Positions 51,564-61,002 of a DNA stretch of 64,000 bases are shown here, one piece after another; the stretch's first letter is position 1, and each line of letters starts with the position of its first letter. Made by a program: the position numbers and the translations under genes. The stretch is taken from the NCBI GenBank assembly GCA_019244185.1, contig JAFATB010000019.1:124001-188000 (forward strand), in the 5' to 3' direction. Source of the DNA: Acidobacteriota bacterium (lineage in GTDB: Bacteria; Acidobacteriota; Thermoanaerobaculia; Gp7-AA8). The notes below the pieces were generated by a model. That model was not told where the DNA came from. It made no database searches and saw only the letters and a program-made list of their open reading frames with translations.

Positions 51564-52763
51564 TCAGCTCGCCTTGCGCTTGCGCGCGGCGGGCTCGATG
51601 CGCGTCGGCTCGGGACGCACCGGCGCGGCAGCGGCGCGCTTCGACGTCCAGCGATCGAGGCCGACCGCGACGGCGGGAACGATGAGCAGCGTCGAGTACG
51701 TACCGGAGATGACGCCCATGAGCAGGATCCAGGCGAAGCCGCGGATGACGTCGCCGCCGAAGGCGATCAGCGCGACCAGGACGAGGAACACGGAGCCGCT
51801 GGTGAGGATCGTTCGCGACAGCGTCTGGTTGATGGCCAGGTCGAGGTGCTCGGCGAGCGGCATCGGCTTCTTGATCTTGCGCTTGTTCTCGCGCACGCGG
51901 TCGTACATGACCACCGTGTCGTTGATCGAGTAGCCGACGATCATGAGCAACGCGGCCACGATGTTCAGCGAGAACTCGAGGCGCATGAAGAGCATGAACG
52001 AGAGCGCGATGGCGACGTCGTGGATGATGCAGGCGACGGCGCCGAGGCCGAAGGTGAGGTCGGCGAAACGGAACCAGATGTAGAGACCCATCGCCAGCGA
52101 CGAGAGGATGATCGCAATGAGCGCCTTCCGCTGCAGCTCGCTGCCGACCTGCGGACCGACCGTTTCCTGATTGAGGATGTTGAACGCGCCGGCGAACGTC
52201 TTCTCATTGAGGACGCGCGCGTCGTTCGCGGTGATGCCCGCGGTGCTCGTGGCGTCCTGCAGCGTCTTGAAGATGCCGATCGACGAGCGCTTCTCGATGA
52301 CCTTCCGCGCGAGCTGATCGTAGTACGCGACCGCGGCGGGGTTCGTGCCGCGGTTGTCCGGATCGAGCTGCTTGAAGAGGCCGGAGAGGCGATCGGCGCC
52401 GTAGTAGTTGAGGTCGAGCTTCGAGGCCGCTTCCGGATTCATGTCGCGGTGCAGGCTCTCGGTGATCTGGCCGGCGTAGTCGGTCTCGCGCTTCTGCTCG
52501 GGGAGGCGGATGAGCAGCGCGCGGTTGTCGGGCGTGCCGTACTGCTGGATCGTGGCGTCGGGGAAGCGTCCGCGGAGCTGCGCGATCGGCGGCGCGTCCT
52601 TGAACTTGAGCGTGATCGCGGCGCCGCCGGCGAAGTCGATGCCCCAGTTCACGCCCCAGATGAAGTAGGCGACGATGCCGGCCAGGACGAACACCGCGGA
52701 GACCGCGACGCCCTTCCAGCGGTGCTTGACGAACTTGTAGTCGGGATTGACGAAAATCTGCAT
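51564..52763 (-). CDS. secF: Protein translocase subunit SecF
   Basis: 399 aa. SecF marks: first membrane helix ([20 protein letters not shown]) followed by [15 protein letters not shown], a periplasmic region that is longer than in E. coli (320 aa protein), then helices with [51 protein letters not shown] and [14 protein letters not shown]. It uses the proton gradient to help late steps of Sec export. Adjacent to secD (18-bp gap). Confidence 0.95.
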   Translation of the reverse strand: MQIFVNPDYKFVKHRWKGVAVSAVFVLAGIVAYFIWGVNWGIDFAGGAAITLKFKDAPPIAQLRGRFPDATIQQYGTPDNRALLIRLPEQKRETDYAGQITESLHRDMNPEAASKLDLNYYGADRLSGLFKQLDPDNRGTNPAAVAYYDQLARKVIEKRSSIGIFKTLQDATSTAGITANDARVLNEKTFAGAFNILNQETVGPQVGSELQRKALIAIILSSLAMGLYIWFRFADLTFGLGAVACIIHDVAIALSFMLFMRLEFSLNIVAALLMIVGYSINDTVVMYDRVRENKRKIKKPMPLAEHLDLAINQTLSRTILTSGSVFLVLVALIAFGGDVIRGFAWILLMGVISGTYSTLLIVPAVAVGLDRWTSKRAAAAPVRPEPTRIEPAARKRKAS

Positions 52764-52781
52764 GGTGGTCTCCTCGTCCGC

Positions 52782-54347
52782 TTAGATGCTGATCTCGCGC
52801 GGACGATCGGTCGGCTTGTAGACGATGTCGAAGATCATGCGCGACACAAAGAACGCCGTGAACACCGACGCGCCGAGGCCGATGAGCAGCGTCACCGCGA
52901 AGCCTTTGATCGGACCGGTGCCGAACTGGAAGAGGAACAGCGCCGAGATGATCGTGGTGAGGTGCGTGTCGATGATGGTCGCGAACGCGCGCGAGAAGCC
53001 CTGATCGATCGCGGCGCGCACGGTCTTCCCTTCGCGCAGCTCTTCGCGGATGCGCTCGAAGACGAGCACGTTCGTGTCGACGGCCATGCCCAGCGTCAGG
53101 ATGATGCCGGCGATGCCGGGCAGCGTGAGCGTCGCTTTGAAGTACGCCATCATGCCGAGGAGGATGACGAGGTTGAGCAGCAGCGCGAGCACCGCGTTGA
53201 TGCCGGCGCCGCGGTAGTAGACGATGATCGCGGCGATCAGGATCAGGAAGCCGATGACCGATGCGGTCACGCCCTGACGGATCGAGTCGCGTCCGAGCGA
53301 GGGGCCGACGGTGCGCTCTTCGAGCGTCGTGAGCGACGCGGGGAGCGAGCCGCTGCGCAGGACGAGCGCGAGATCGCTGGCCTGCTGGGTCGTGAAGCTG
53401 CCTTCGATCACGCCGCTGTCGGTGATCTGGCTGTGGATGACCGGCGCGGAGACGACCTTGTTGTCGAGCACGATCGCGAGCTTGCGCCCGACGTGCGTGC
53501 CGGTGAGGTTGCCGAACTTCGGAGCGCCTTCCGGCGTGAGCGTGAAGCCGATGACCGGCGCGCCGACCTGGCCCTTCTGCACGCGCGCGTTCTTGAGATC
53601 GCGGCCGCTGACGGGAACTTCCTTGTGCACGGCGTAGAACTCGGTGCCGACGACGCGTCCGAGCTCGTCCTCGCGGCTGCCCGGCAGGATGTCGACGTCC
53701 GCGCGGACGTTCGCCGGCAGCGCGTCGTACACCGCCTGCGCGGTTGCCTGCGCCTCGCCTTCGACGATGCGGAACTGCAGCTGCGCCGTCGTGCGGATGA
53801 TGTCCTTCACGCGCGCCGGATCATCGACGCCCGGCAGCTGAATGACGATGCGGTCCTCGCCCTCGGGGACGATGATCGGCTCGGTCACGCCGAGGGCGTT
53901 GACGCGGCGGTCGATCGCCTCGACGGCCTGCTGCACGGTGTCGTGCTGGAGCGTCGCCGCGGTCTGCGGCTTGAGGTGGAAGCGGAGGCCGTCGGCCGCG
54001 CGCGAGACTTCGAACGCGGGCAGGAAATCGTGGCCGATGCGCTCGTAGTCCGCGGTGCCGACACCCGCGGCGGTCGTGGCCACGAACGTCGTGTCGTCGA
54101 GACGGCGCGTGGTCGGAACCGGCAGGTTCTGCGACGAGGCCTGGCTCTTGAGCGAGTTCATCGCCTGGTCGGTTTCGAGACGCAGCGCCTCGTTGACGTT
54201 GACGCGCATCACCAGGTGGATGCCGCCTTTGAGATCGAGGCCGCGTCGAATCGGCTCAGGGTTGTCCTTCGTCGGGATGATGGCGACCGTGAACACCACC
54301 AGCACGGCGAGGATCAACACGATTTTCCAAAGCACAGTTCTATTCAA
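52782..54347 (-). CDS. secD: Protein translocase subunit SecD
   Basis: 521 aa. SecD marks: RRGLDLKGGIHLVMRVNV, IDRRVNALGVTEPIIVPEG, RIVIQLPGVDDPARVKDII, then the C-terminal membrane part with GRDSIRQGVTASVIGFLILI, LTLPGIAGIILTLGMAVDTN, VLVFERIREELREGK and SRAFATIIDTHLTTI. It works with SecF and YajC at the SecYEG channel. Its start overlaps the end of yajC by 8 nt. Confidence 0.96.
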   Translation of the reverse strand: MNRTVLWKIVLILAVLVVFTVAIIPTKDNPEPIRRGLDLKGGIHLVMRVNVNEALRLETDQAMNSLKSQASSQNLPVPTTRRLDDTTFVATTAAGVGTADYERIGHDFLPAFEVSRAADGLRFHLKPQTAATLQHDTVQQAVEAIDRRVNALGVTEPIIVPEGEDRIVIQLPGVDDPARVKDIIRTTAQLQFRIVEGEAQATAQAVYDALPANVRADVDILPGSREDELGRVVGTEFYAVHKEVPVSGRDLKNARVQKGQVGAPVIGFTLTPEGAPKFGNLTGTHVGRKLAIVLDNKVVSAPVIHSQITDSGVIEGSFTTQQASDLALVLRSGSLPASLTTLEERTVGPSLGRDSIRQGVTASVIGFLILIAAIIVYYRGAGINAVLALLLNLVILLGMMAYFKATLTLPGIAGIILTLGMAVDTNVLVFERIREELREGKTVRAAIDQGFSRAFATIIDTHLTTIISALFLFQFGTGPIKGFAVTLLIGLGASVFTAFFVSRMIFDIVYKPTDRPREISI

Positions 54348-54684
54348 GGTTTCCTCCGGACCGCGGCACGCTCACCGCCGATTCGTCTCCGGTCACGACA
54401 CCGGACACGGCAGTGCGCGCCAACTTGACTTTGACGTTGTCGGCGATCTTCAGATAGACGACGTCGGGCTCAACACCCTGGACCGTCCCGTAAATCCCGC
54501 CGGTGGTGACCACGCGATCACCCTTCTTCAGGGCGCCGATCATTTCCTGCGTCTTCCGCCGCTGCTTGTTTGCGGGCGCGATGACGAGGAAGTAGAAGAC
54601 GAGGCCGATGGCGATGATCGGCAGAAACTGCACGATCGCCGCGGCGCCGCCGGCGGTGCTTTGGAGCAGAGCTATCGCATTCAT
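54340..54684 (-). CDS. yajC: Preprotein translocase accessory subunit YajC
   Basis: 114 aa. One membrane helix (IVQFLPIIAIGLVFYFLVIA) then PANKQRRKTQEMIGALKKGD, RVVTTGGIYGTVQGVEPDVV and VKLARTAVSGVV, the standard YajC pattern. It belongs to the SecDF-YajC complex. The order tgt-yajC-secD-secF is common in bacteria and supports the call. Confidence 0.95.
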   Translation of the reverse strand: MNAIALLQSTAGGAAAIVQFLPIIAIGLVFYFLVIAPANKQRRKTQEMIGALKKGDRVVTTGGIYGTVQGVEPDVVYLKIADNVKVKLARTAVSGVVTGDESAVSVPRSGGNLE

Positions 54685-54704
54685 GGATGTTCTCTTTTCG
54701 CCGG

Positions 54705-55829
54705 CTACGCGTCTTTTCCGCCGCTGGCGTACCTCGAGAGGAATGCTTCGCGGAAAGACCCGAAGGAATTGGACGCAACAGCCTGCCGGATGTCCTTCAT
54801 CAAGTCAAGGTAAAACGAGATGTTGTGGATCGTGTTGTAGACCGCGGCGGCGATCTCGTCGTTCGTGTAGAGGTGCCGCAGATACGCGCGCGAAACGGTC
54901 GTGCAGGTGATGCAGGAGCATCGCGGATCGAGCGGCCGGTCGTCCGCGGCGAAGCGCGCGTTCTTGATGGCGACCTTGCCGAAGCTTGTGAAGAGCGTGC
55001 CGTTGCGCGCGTTCCGCGTCGGCATCACGCAGTCGAACATGTCGATGCCCGCCGTGACGCCGTTGACGAGATCTTCCGGCGTACCGACGCCCATCAGATA
55101 CCGCGGCTTGTCCGCCGGCAGCAGCGGCGCCGTGAAGTTCACGACGTCGAACATCTCTTCTTTCGGCTCGCCGACCGAGACGCCGCCGATGGCGACGCCG
55201 TCGAAGTCGATCGCGCCGATCTCTTCGACGCTGCGCTTGCGCAGGTCGAGATGAATGCCGCCCTGCACGATGCCGAAGAGCGCCGACGCGCCGGTACGCG
55301 CCGCGAGCGAACGCCGCGCCCACCGGTGCGTGAGCAGCATCGACTTCTCGATCTCCGCGTGCGAGAGGCCGTAGGCGGGACACTCGTCGAAGGCCATGGC
55401 GATGTCGACGCCCATGCGCGTCTGGATGCCGACCGATGTCTCCGGCGAGAGAAAGTACGCCGCGCCGTCGATGTGGCTGCGGAACTCGACGCCTTCCTCG
55501 CGAATCTTGCGGATCGCCGCGAGCGAGAAGAGCTGAAAGCCGCCGGAGTCGGAGAGCACCGCCCCGTTCCAGCCCATGAACTTGTGCACGCCGCCGAGCT
55601 TTTCGAGCAGGTCGATGCCCGGTCGCAGCATGAGGTGGTACGTGTTGTTGAGGATGATCTGCGGCCCGAGTCGCGCGAGCTGCTCGGTAGTCAAGCTCTT
55701 GACCGACGCCATCGTGCCGACCGGCATGAAGACCGGCGTGTCGATGACGCCGTGCCGCGTCGTCAGCTGCCCGCGACGCGCCGCGCCGTCGGTCGCGGTG
55801 ACGTGAAACTCGATGCGCGAATCCGCCAC
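54705..55829 (-). CDS. tgt: Queuine tRNA-ribosyltransferase
   Basis: 374 aa. Signatures: VIDTPVFMPVGTMASVKSL, ILNNTYHLMLRPG, LSDSGGFQLFSL (catalytic Asp in SDSGGF), GIVQGGIHLDLRKRSV, DMFDCVMPTRNARNG with the nucleophile Asp, and the zinc site CSCITCTTVSRAYLRHL. It exchanges guanine 34 of Asp/Asn/His/Tyr tRNAs for preQ1. First gene of the tgt-yajC-secDF operon; lolA lies immediately upstream (4 bp gap) and may be co-transcribed. Confidence 0.96.
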   Translation of the reverse strand: MADSRIEFHVTATDGAARRGQLTTRHGVIDTPVFMPVGTMASVKSLTTEQLARLGPQIILNNTYHLMLRPGIDLLEKLGGVHKFMGWNGAVLSDSGGFQLFSLAAIRKIREEGVEFRSHIDGAAYFLSPETSVGIQTRMGVDIAMAFDECPAYGLSHAEIEKSMLLTHRWARRSLAARTGASALFGIVQGGIHLDLRKRSVEEIGAIDFDGVAIGGVSVGEPKEEMFDVVNFTAPLLPADKPRYLMGVGTPEDLVNGVTAGIDMFDCVMPTRNARNGTLFTSFGKVAIKNARFAADDRPLDPRCSCITCTTVSRAYLRHLYTNDEIAAAVYNTIHNISFYLDLMKDIRQAVASNSFGSFREAFLSRYASGGKDA

Positions 55830-55833
55830 GGCG

Positions 55834-56508
55834 CTACTGCAGTTTCATCTGCTCCACTTTCACTCCCGCGGGCAACTGCAGGGCGAAGCGGCTGGCCGGA
55901 ACCGGCTGGTTGATGCGGATGTTGGTGAACTCGTAGCGGGTGACGTCGCCGTCGCCCTCGACGTATTCGACCTTCGAGGTGAGGTACGTCTTCTTGTCGA
56001 TCCACAGCTTGATGTGGCGCACGCGCTTCGAGACCGCGCGCGTCTTCGGCGCGAGGTCGAGCACGTACACCGGCAGCTTCGGCGAGTCGCTGAACGTGAA
56101 GTCGAAGTAGCGTCCGAGCTCGTCGATCGCACCGGAGGCGCCCATGTATTTGAAGATGCGATCCTCGAAGCGCTTGACGTCGATGCGCTCGGCCTTGTTG
56201 AGGTCGGGGTAGTACGTCGTGAGCGTGCCGCCGGCGATCACCATCTGCACGCGCTTCGGCGCCGCGTAGGTCCACAGCACGTTGTTCGGCTTCGAGTAGA
56301 CGAACGTCCCGTTCGACACCTCGGGCTTCGCGAGGAGCGCCAGCTCTTTTTCCTGACGGAAGTCCGCCTGGAGCGTGGAGGTGTTCTTCTGCTGTTCCTG
56401 AACTTTCTTGATGACGCTGTCGAGCGTCACGGGAGCAGCGGCGGCGATGATGGGCAGCGTCGCGAGAGCGGCCGCGCGGAGCGCCGCGTGGATCGTGCGT
56501 TTGACCAT
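55834..56508 (-). CDS. lolA: Outer-membrane lipoprotein carrier LolA-like
   Basis: 224 aa. Signal peptide (AALRAAALATLPIIAAAA). The body has LolA-type half-barrel features: VIKKVQEQQKNTSTLQADFR at the N-terminus, KPNNVLWTYAAPKRVQMVIA, FDFTFS, KLWIDKKTYLTSKVEYVEGD and DVTRYEFTNIRINQPVPASR. LolA ferries lipoproteins across the periplasm. Sequence divergence is large, so a related MucB/DUF1571-type carrier cannot be excluded. Starts 66 bp from the divergent exported-protein gene. Confidence 0.83.
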   Translation of the reverse strand: MVKRTIHAALRAAALATLPIIAAAAPVTLDSVIKKVQEQQKNTSTLQADFRQEKELALLAKPEVSNGTFVYSKPNNVLWTYAAPKRVQMVIAGGTLTTYYPDLNKAERIDVKRFEDRIFKYMGASGAIDELGRYFDFTFSDSPKLPVYVLDLAPKTRAVSKRVRHIKLWIDKKTYLTSKVEYVEGDGDVTRYEFTNIRINQPVPASRFALQLPAGVKVEQMKLQ

Positions 56509-56547
56509 GCGGCGCTCAACCCCGCCGGAGGGGGTGAAATTTCCCTG

Positions 56548-56553
56548 TATACT
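56548..56553 (+). promoter_or_regulatory. Probable -10 element (TATACT)
   Basis: TATACT lies 21 nt before the ATG at 56575 in the short divergent region between lolA and the exported-protein gene. No -35 at good spacing is evident. Suggestive only. Confidence 0.4.
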
Positions 56554-56574
56554 GAGGCGACCGCGAGGTTATTT

Positions 56575-57396
56575 ATGAAAAAATCGCTGTGTGCCGCAGT
56601 GCTCGCGTGGATCGCTCTGCCGGTCTTCGGCGCGATCCAGTACGACTTCCTCCAGAAGAGCAGCATGGACGACTCGGCCGTCCCCGCGGCCGACCTCACG
56701 GCACGCGCCCTCATCGACGGCCGCCGCTCCCGCGTCGACTTCCTCTCCGGCAACACGTATCCGCCGGGAACCTACGTCGTCTCGAAGGACGCGCGCCGCC
56801 TGTTCTTCGTCGATCCGCTCAACAAGTGGTACACCGAGTTCAACACAGACAGCGTCGCCAGCGCCATCGGCGCGAGCAGCCTGAAGATCGAGAACCAGAA
56901 GATCTCCGTCGAGACCCTGCCGGACGAGCTGGTCGTCGCCGGCATCAAGACCGAGCACGTGCAGGTGACGCTCACGTACGACATCACTCTCGACGTCCGC
57001 ACCATGTCGCTCAAGCAGCGCGTGCGCACCGTGATCGACAACTGGACCACGCCGCAGTTCGGCGACATCATGCAGGCCGCCTTCACGAACAGCGCGCGCA
57101 CCGGCAACGCCGCCATCGACAGCCTCATCGAAGCGGAGATGTCGAAGGTGCACGGCTTTCCGATGCGGCAGGTGGTGACGGTGCGGTCGCAGATCGATCT
57201 GCCGCACATCGAGTCGCAGCTCAAGCTGCCGGCCACGCGCACGGTCGTGCACGAGACGAGCGTCACCGCCGTGCACGAGCTCGACGCCGATCCGGCGCTG
57301 TTCAACGTGCCGGCCGGCTATCGTCGCGCGGACGCGCCGGACCTGCCGAAGTCCGCGACCCAGGTGCTGCAGTTCGAGCCGTCGACGCCGAAGTGA
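56575..57396 (+). CDS. Exported hypothetical protein (273 aa)
   Basis: 273 aa from ATG 56575. Signal peptide LCAAVLAWIALPVFGA. The body begins IQYDFLQKSSMDDSAVPAAD and continues with beta-strand-rich segments (GTYVVSKDARRLFFVDPLNK, HVQVTLTYDITLDVRTMSLK, QVVTVRSQIDLPHIES) that look like a DUF4412/LolA-like lipocalin half-barrel, a weak resemblance. No Cys in the mature part. Function unknown; probably periplasmic. Confidence 0.68.
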   Translation: MKKSLCAAVLAWIALPVFGAIQYDFLQKSSMDDSAVPAADLTARALIDGRRSRVDFLSGNTYPPGTYVVSKDARRLFFVDPLNKWYTEFNTDSVASAIGASSLKIENQKISVETLPDELVVAGIKTEHVQVTLTYDITLDVRTMSLKQRVRTVIDNWTTPQFGDIMQAAFTNSARTGNAAIDSLIEAEMSKVHGFPMRQVVTVRSQIDLPHIESQLKLPATRTVVHETSVTAVHELDADPALFNVPAGYRRADAPDLPKSATQVLQFEPSTPK

Positions 57397-57482
57397 CGCG
57401 GCCTCGCGTGTTAGTATCGTTCCCGGAAGCGTTCCCAGCGGTTCGTTCGTCGTAACGAAGCGTCCAGTGGTTCCCAGTAGTC

Positions 57483-58796
57483 ATGGTCAAGAAACCTAAG
57501 CGTTGGGGGAGAGTGGTGCGGAAGCCGCGGGTCTATCTCGCGCTGGCCGTGCCGCTCGCGATCCCGCTGTTCCTCGCCGCCGTGCGCTCGCAGCCGGAGT
57601 TCGGCAATGCCACGGCCGCGTCCGTCGCACCGCTCCCGTTGCGTTATGACGCGCTGCGTCCGTTCCGCACGCAGTTGCCCGAGCACGCGATGCTGCTGAC
57701 GATGGAGCAGGACGACACGCTCGACTCGGTGCTCGTCGACGGCGGGCTCTCCTCGCACGACAGCGCGCTCCTCACGCGCGAGTTCGCGAAGTCGATCGAC
57801 GTCCGCCGTCTGCGGCCCGGCCATCTCCTCCGCTTCCACTACGACGCCGCGAACCGCGTCGACAGCGTGCAGATGAAAGTCACCGGCTGGGGCGAGATCG
57901 GCGCGCTGCGCAGCGGCGACGGCTTTTCCGTCAGCCCGCATCCCGCGTTGCCGCACAGCGTCGAGACGACCGTCTCCGCCGTCATCGACACCTCCCTCTA
58001 CGATGCGCTGCGCGGCAGCGGCGAGAACCCGGCGCTCGTGCAACAGCTCGTCGACATCTTCCAGTGGGACATCGACTTCTTCGAGCTGCATCGCGGCGAC
58101 GCGTTCAGCCTCGTCGTGACGAAGAATTACGTCGGCGGCGATCTCGTCGGCTACGGCCCCGTCACCGCCGCGCGCTTCACGCACAAGGGCACGACGTACG
58201 AGGCGTTCCGCGACGCGACGCCCGGCGGCGGCCCCGGCTACTACGCGCGCACCGGCACGCCGCTGCGCAAGCAGTTCCTCAAGGCGCCGCTCAAGTTCAC
58301 GCGCATCACGTCCGGATTCAGCAAGCACCGCTTTCATCCCGTGCTGAAGTATTTCCGTCCGCACAACGGCATCGACTACGGCGCGCCGATCGGCACGCCG
58401 GTGATGACGACCGCCGACGGCGTCGTCGTCGAGGCGCGCTACAGCCCGGGCGAAGGCAACTTCATCCGCGTGCGTCACAGCTCGCGCTACGACACGTACT
58501 ACCTCCACCTCTCGCGCTTTGCGAAAGGTTTGAAGCGCGGCACGCGCGTGGCGCAGGGCGACGTCATCGGTTACGTCGGCATGACCGGCCTTGCGACGGG
58601 GCCGCATCTCGATTACCGCGTGACCGACGGCGGCCACTGGCTGAATCCTCTGAATCTGAAATCCATCACGCCTGATCCGCTGGGCGGCGACGCGCTGCGG
58701 CGCTTCCGCGCCGAAGTCGCGCGCCTCACGCCGAAGCTCAGCGAGCCGGCGCGCGAGCTCGCGGAAAAAGCGGTGCAGCAGCGGGCACTCTTCTAG
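57483..58796 (+). CDS. M23-family peptidoglycan metallopeptidase
   Basis: 437 aa. A single N-terminal membrane segment (VYLALAVPLAIPLFLAAV) anchors it. Residues ~70-290 form OapA/Csd3-like substrate-occluding domains (LTMEQDDTLDSVLVDGGLSS, FQWDIDFFELHRGDAFSLVV). The M23 zinc domain is at ~300-415 with HxxxD in RPHNGIDYGAPIGTPV and HxH-type LHLS and ATGPHLDYRV. This order matches MepM/YebA-type endopeptidases that cut peptide crosslinks during growth. The GHMP kinase gene follows 19 bp later. Confidence 0.92.
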   Translation: MVKKPKRWGRVVRKPRVYLALAVPLAIPLFLAAVRSQPEFGNATAASVAPLPLRYDALRPFRTQLPEHAMLLTMEQDDTLDSVLVDGGLSSHDSALLTREFAKSIDVRRLRPGHLLRFHYDAANRVDSVQMKVTGWGEIGALRSGDGFSVSPHPALPHSVETTVSAVIDTSLYDALRGSGENPALVQQLVDIFQWDIDFFELHRGDAFSLVVTKNYVGGDLVGYGPVTAARFTHKGTTYEAFRDATPGGGPGYYARTGTPLRKQFLKAPLKFTRITSGFSKHRFHPVLKYFRPHNGIDYGAPIGTPVMTTADGVVVEARYSPGEGNFIRVRHSSRYDTYYLHLSRFAKGLKRGTRVAQGDVIGYVGMTGLATGPHLDYRVTDGGHWLNPLNLKSITPDPLGGDALRRFRAEVARLTPKLSEPARELAEKAVQQRALF

Positions 58797-58815
58797 CAAA
58801 ATCGGGCCTCCATCT

Positions 58816-60678
58816 ATGAACAAGGTCACCGTCCGGGCGCCGGTGCGCGCCGATCTCGCTGGTGGAACTCTCGACCTCTGGCCGCTGTATCTGTTCCATC
58901 CCGGTTCGCGCACGGTGAACGTCGCGATCTCGTTCTACGCCGAATCCGAGGTCTCGGAGACCGGCGACGGCGCGATCGAGATCCACCTCACCGACCAGCA
59001 GTACAAGCAGCGCTATGAATCCGTGCAGGAGATGGGCGCCGATCCGAAAGCGGCGCTGCTCCATCGCGCGGTCGAGCACTTCAAGCTCTCCGGCGTCCGC
59101 ATCACCACCCGGACCGACGCACCGCGTGGCTCCGGCCTCGGCGGCTCGTCCGCGCTCGCCATCACGCTCGTGCGCGGGCTCTCCGAGCTCGCCGGACAAC
59201 CGGTCGACGGCGAGGACCTCATCTTCCTCGTGCGCGATCTCGAGACGCGCCTGCTGCACGTTCCCGCCGGCATTCAGGATTACTACCCGCCGGTCTTCGG
59301 CGGCCTCGGCTCGCTGCATCTCAATCCCGGCAAGCCCGCGCGCCATCCGCTGCAGACCTCCGCGCACGACCTCGGCGCGCACATGCTGCTGCACTACACC
59401 GGCATTGCGCACTTCTCCGGCACGAACAACTGGGAGCTCTACAAGCGCCACGTCGACGGCCGCAAGAAAGTGCAGAAAGGCTTCGCGAACATTGCCGAGA
59501 CCGCGATCGAGATGGAGCGCGCGCTCGACGCCGGCAACTACGAGGCCGCGGGCGCCGCTCTGCGGAAAGAATGGCTGCATCGCAAGGCGCTCATCGAAGG
59601 CATCACCACGCCCGAGATCGACGCCGCGATCGAAGCCGCGGAAAACGCCGGCGCGTGGGGCGGCAAAGTGTGCGGCGCCGGCGGCGGCGGCTGCATCGTG
59701 TTTCTCTTCCCGCCCGAGCGGCGCGAAGCGATCGCGCAGGCGCTGGCGACAGTGCCGGGCCGCGTCCTCGACGCGATTCCGGTCGCACACGGGATGACAG
59801 TCGAGAACGACCGCGGCGCGCAGGCGGTCGCACCATCGCGCGTGCGGCGTCCGGCGCGCGGCGGCGAAACGCTGGAGCAACTCTACGTCTCCGGCGGCGA
59901 AGGCAAATACCGGCCGTACATCCTCGCGGAAGGAATCGTGACGCATACGGAAGGGCGGAGCGGCTTCCATCAGTCGACCGTGCGTTCGTACGTCGCGCCG
60001 ATCGCGCCGCAGGACGGGCGCGTGCTGTGGCAGCAGGCGTCGCAGATCGACCCGGAGCGCCTCGACATCCGCGCGGTACCCGATCCGTCGCACACGACCG
60101 ACCTCGCCATTAGCCCCGAGGCGCTCATGCAGAACGCGAGGCAGGCGGAGGAAGGGTTCCGCCAGTTCCTCGCCGCGAACGGCAAGACGCAGATCTTCCA
60201 CAACCCGGCGTTCGGCTTCTACTCCGAGCCGAACGAAACGCGCGAGGCGTTCCTCGTCCGCTGCAACGAGGAGGCGAAGCGCCGGCTCGAAGACCAGCAG
60301 GAGCGCCTCGAGTCGACGTTCCGCCGTCGCTTCGATCAGCTGCGCGAGCGGAGCGAACGCGAACAGCGCGAGCTCGAGGCGAATGAGGAAGGTCCGCGCG
60401 ACGAAAAGCAGGACGTGAACGTCGCGTGGGGACAGGCGCTCTACAACCTCACCAGCGGCAAACCCGCCGCCGTCGCCGAGCCGGGCGTCTCGTCCGTGCG
60501 CGAAACCGACTACCTCGACAACATCGCCCAGATGCAGCGCGCCTGGGACCGCGAGCTCGACGCCCTGCGCGAAGACCTGCAGTCGAAAGCCCGCGCCATC
60601 GAAGACATCTCCATCATCCCGACGGAGCGCAACATCGAGGTGACGCGCTACCTGATCCTCTGGGCCGCCGCCCTGTAG
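58816..60678 (+). CDS. GHMP kinase fused to a coiled-coil C-terminal domain
   Basis: 620 aa, about twice a normal GHMP kinase. Residues 1-~330 are the kinase: VRAPVRADLAGGTLDLWPLY, the phosphate loop PRGSGLGGSSALAITLV, and the C-terminal KVCGAGGGGCIVFLFPP. It is closest to sugar kinases of the D-glycero-D-manno-heptose 7-phosphate type. Residues ~340-620 are a separate domain: YRPYILAEGIVTH, FGFYSEPNETREAFLVRCNE, a charged coiled coil (RRLEDQQERLESTFRRRFDQ) and ISIIPTERNIEVTRYLILW. This tail resembles, from memory, the C-terminus of certain HerA/DUF87-type ATPases. Fusion is in frame with no sign of a frameshift. Confidence 0.85.
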   Translation: MNKVTVRAPVRADLAGGTLDLWPLYLFHPGSRTVNVAISFYAESEVSETGDGAIEIHLTDQQYKQRYESVQEMGADPKAALLHRAVEHFKLSGVRITTRTDAPRGSGLGGSSALAITLVRGLSELAGQPVDGEDLIFLVRDLETRLLHVPAGIQDYYPPVFGGLGSLHLNPGKPARHPLQTSAHDLGAHMLLHYTGIAHFSGTNNWELYKRHVDGRKKVQKGFANIAETAIEMERALDAGNYEAAGAALRKEWLHRKALIEGITTPEIDAAIEAAENAGAWGGKVCGAGGGGCIVFLFPPERREAIAQALATVPGRVLDAIPVAHGMTVENDRGAQAVAPSRVRRPARGGETLEQLYVSGGEGKYRPYILAEGIVTHTEGRSGFHQSTVRSYVAPIAPQDGRVLWQQASQIDPERLDIRAVPDPSHTTDLAISPEALMQNARQAEEGFRQFLAANGKTQIFHNPAFGFYSEPNETREAFLVRCNEEAKRRLEDQQERLESTFRRRFDQLRERSEREQRELEANEEGPRDEKQDVNVAWGQALYNLTSGKPAAVAEPGVSSVRETDYLDNIAQMQRAWDRELDALREDLQSKARAIEDISIIPTERNIEVTRYLILWAAAL

Positions 60679-60742
60679 CCGCGGAATACCGATCCGCTCG
60701 ATTCGTTAGCACACCGCGCGCGTGATAGCATCCCGCGCGAGT

Positions 60743-60819
60743 CGGGCAGTAGCGCAGCCTGGTAGCGTACCTGAATGGGGTTCAGGTGGTCGGGGGTTCA
60801 AATCCCCCCTGCCCGACCA
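60743..60819 (+). tRNA. tRNA-Pro (anticodon GGG)
   Basis: 77 nt including encoded CCA. Acceptor stem CGGGCAG/CTGCCCG (7 perfect pairs) with discriminator A; anticodon stem CCTGA/TCAGG with loop ATGGGGT, giving GGG at 34-36; T-arm GGGGG-TTCAAAT-CCCCC. C1 at the 5' end is typical of bacterial tRNA-Pro. Its 3' half is the likely integration target of the recombinase encoded just downstream. Confidence 0.96.
60785..60819 (+). other. Probable attachment site (attL) at the tRNA-Pro 3' end
   Basis: Tyrosine recombinases often use the T-arm and acceptor 3' end of a tRNA gene as attB, leaving an intact tRNA at one end of the island. Here the tRNA is intact and xis/int genes start 184 bp downstream on the same strand. 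The matching direct repeat should lie beyond the right edge; none is seen within the window. The limits given cover the T-arm through CCA. Confidence 0.5.
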
Positions 60820-61002
60820 AACACAACCCCAAAGCCCCCAACAACTTAGCTCCCACCCCTCTCTTCGACGCTCACGCCGAATCGGGCTCCGTGCCTGGTT
60901 GCGCGCCTAGTGACGTTTCCGCGTCTGCAGCCCCTTCGACTTCGTCGGAGTCGGACGATCTCGACGCCGCGGCTGCGACGATCCCCAACAAGGAGAACAT
61001 CG

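Noticed and set aside
51462..54428. A 988-codon plus-strand open frame
   Set aside because: Antisense to secF and secD, which have unmistakable family motifs; the product is low-complexity Arg/Glu/Ala.
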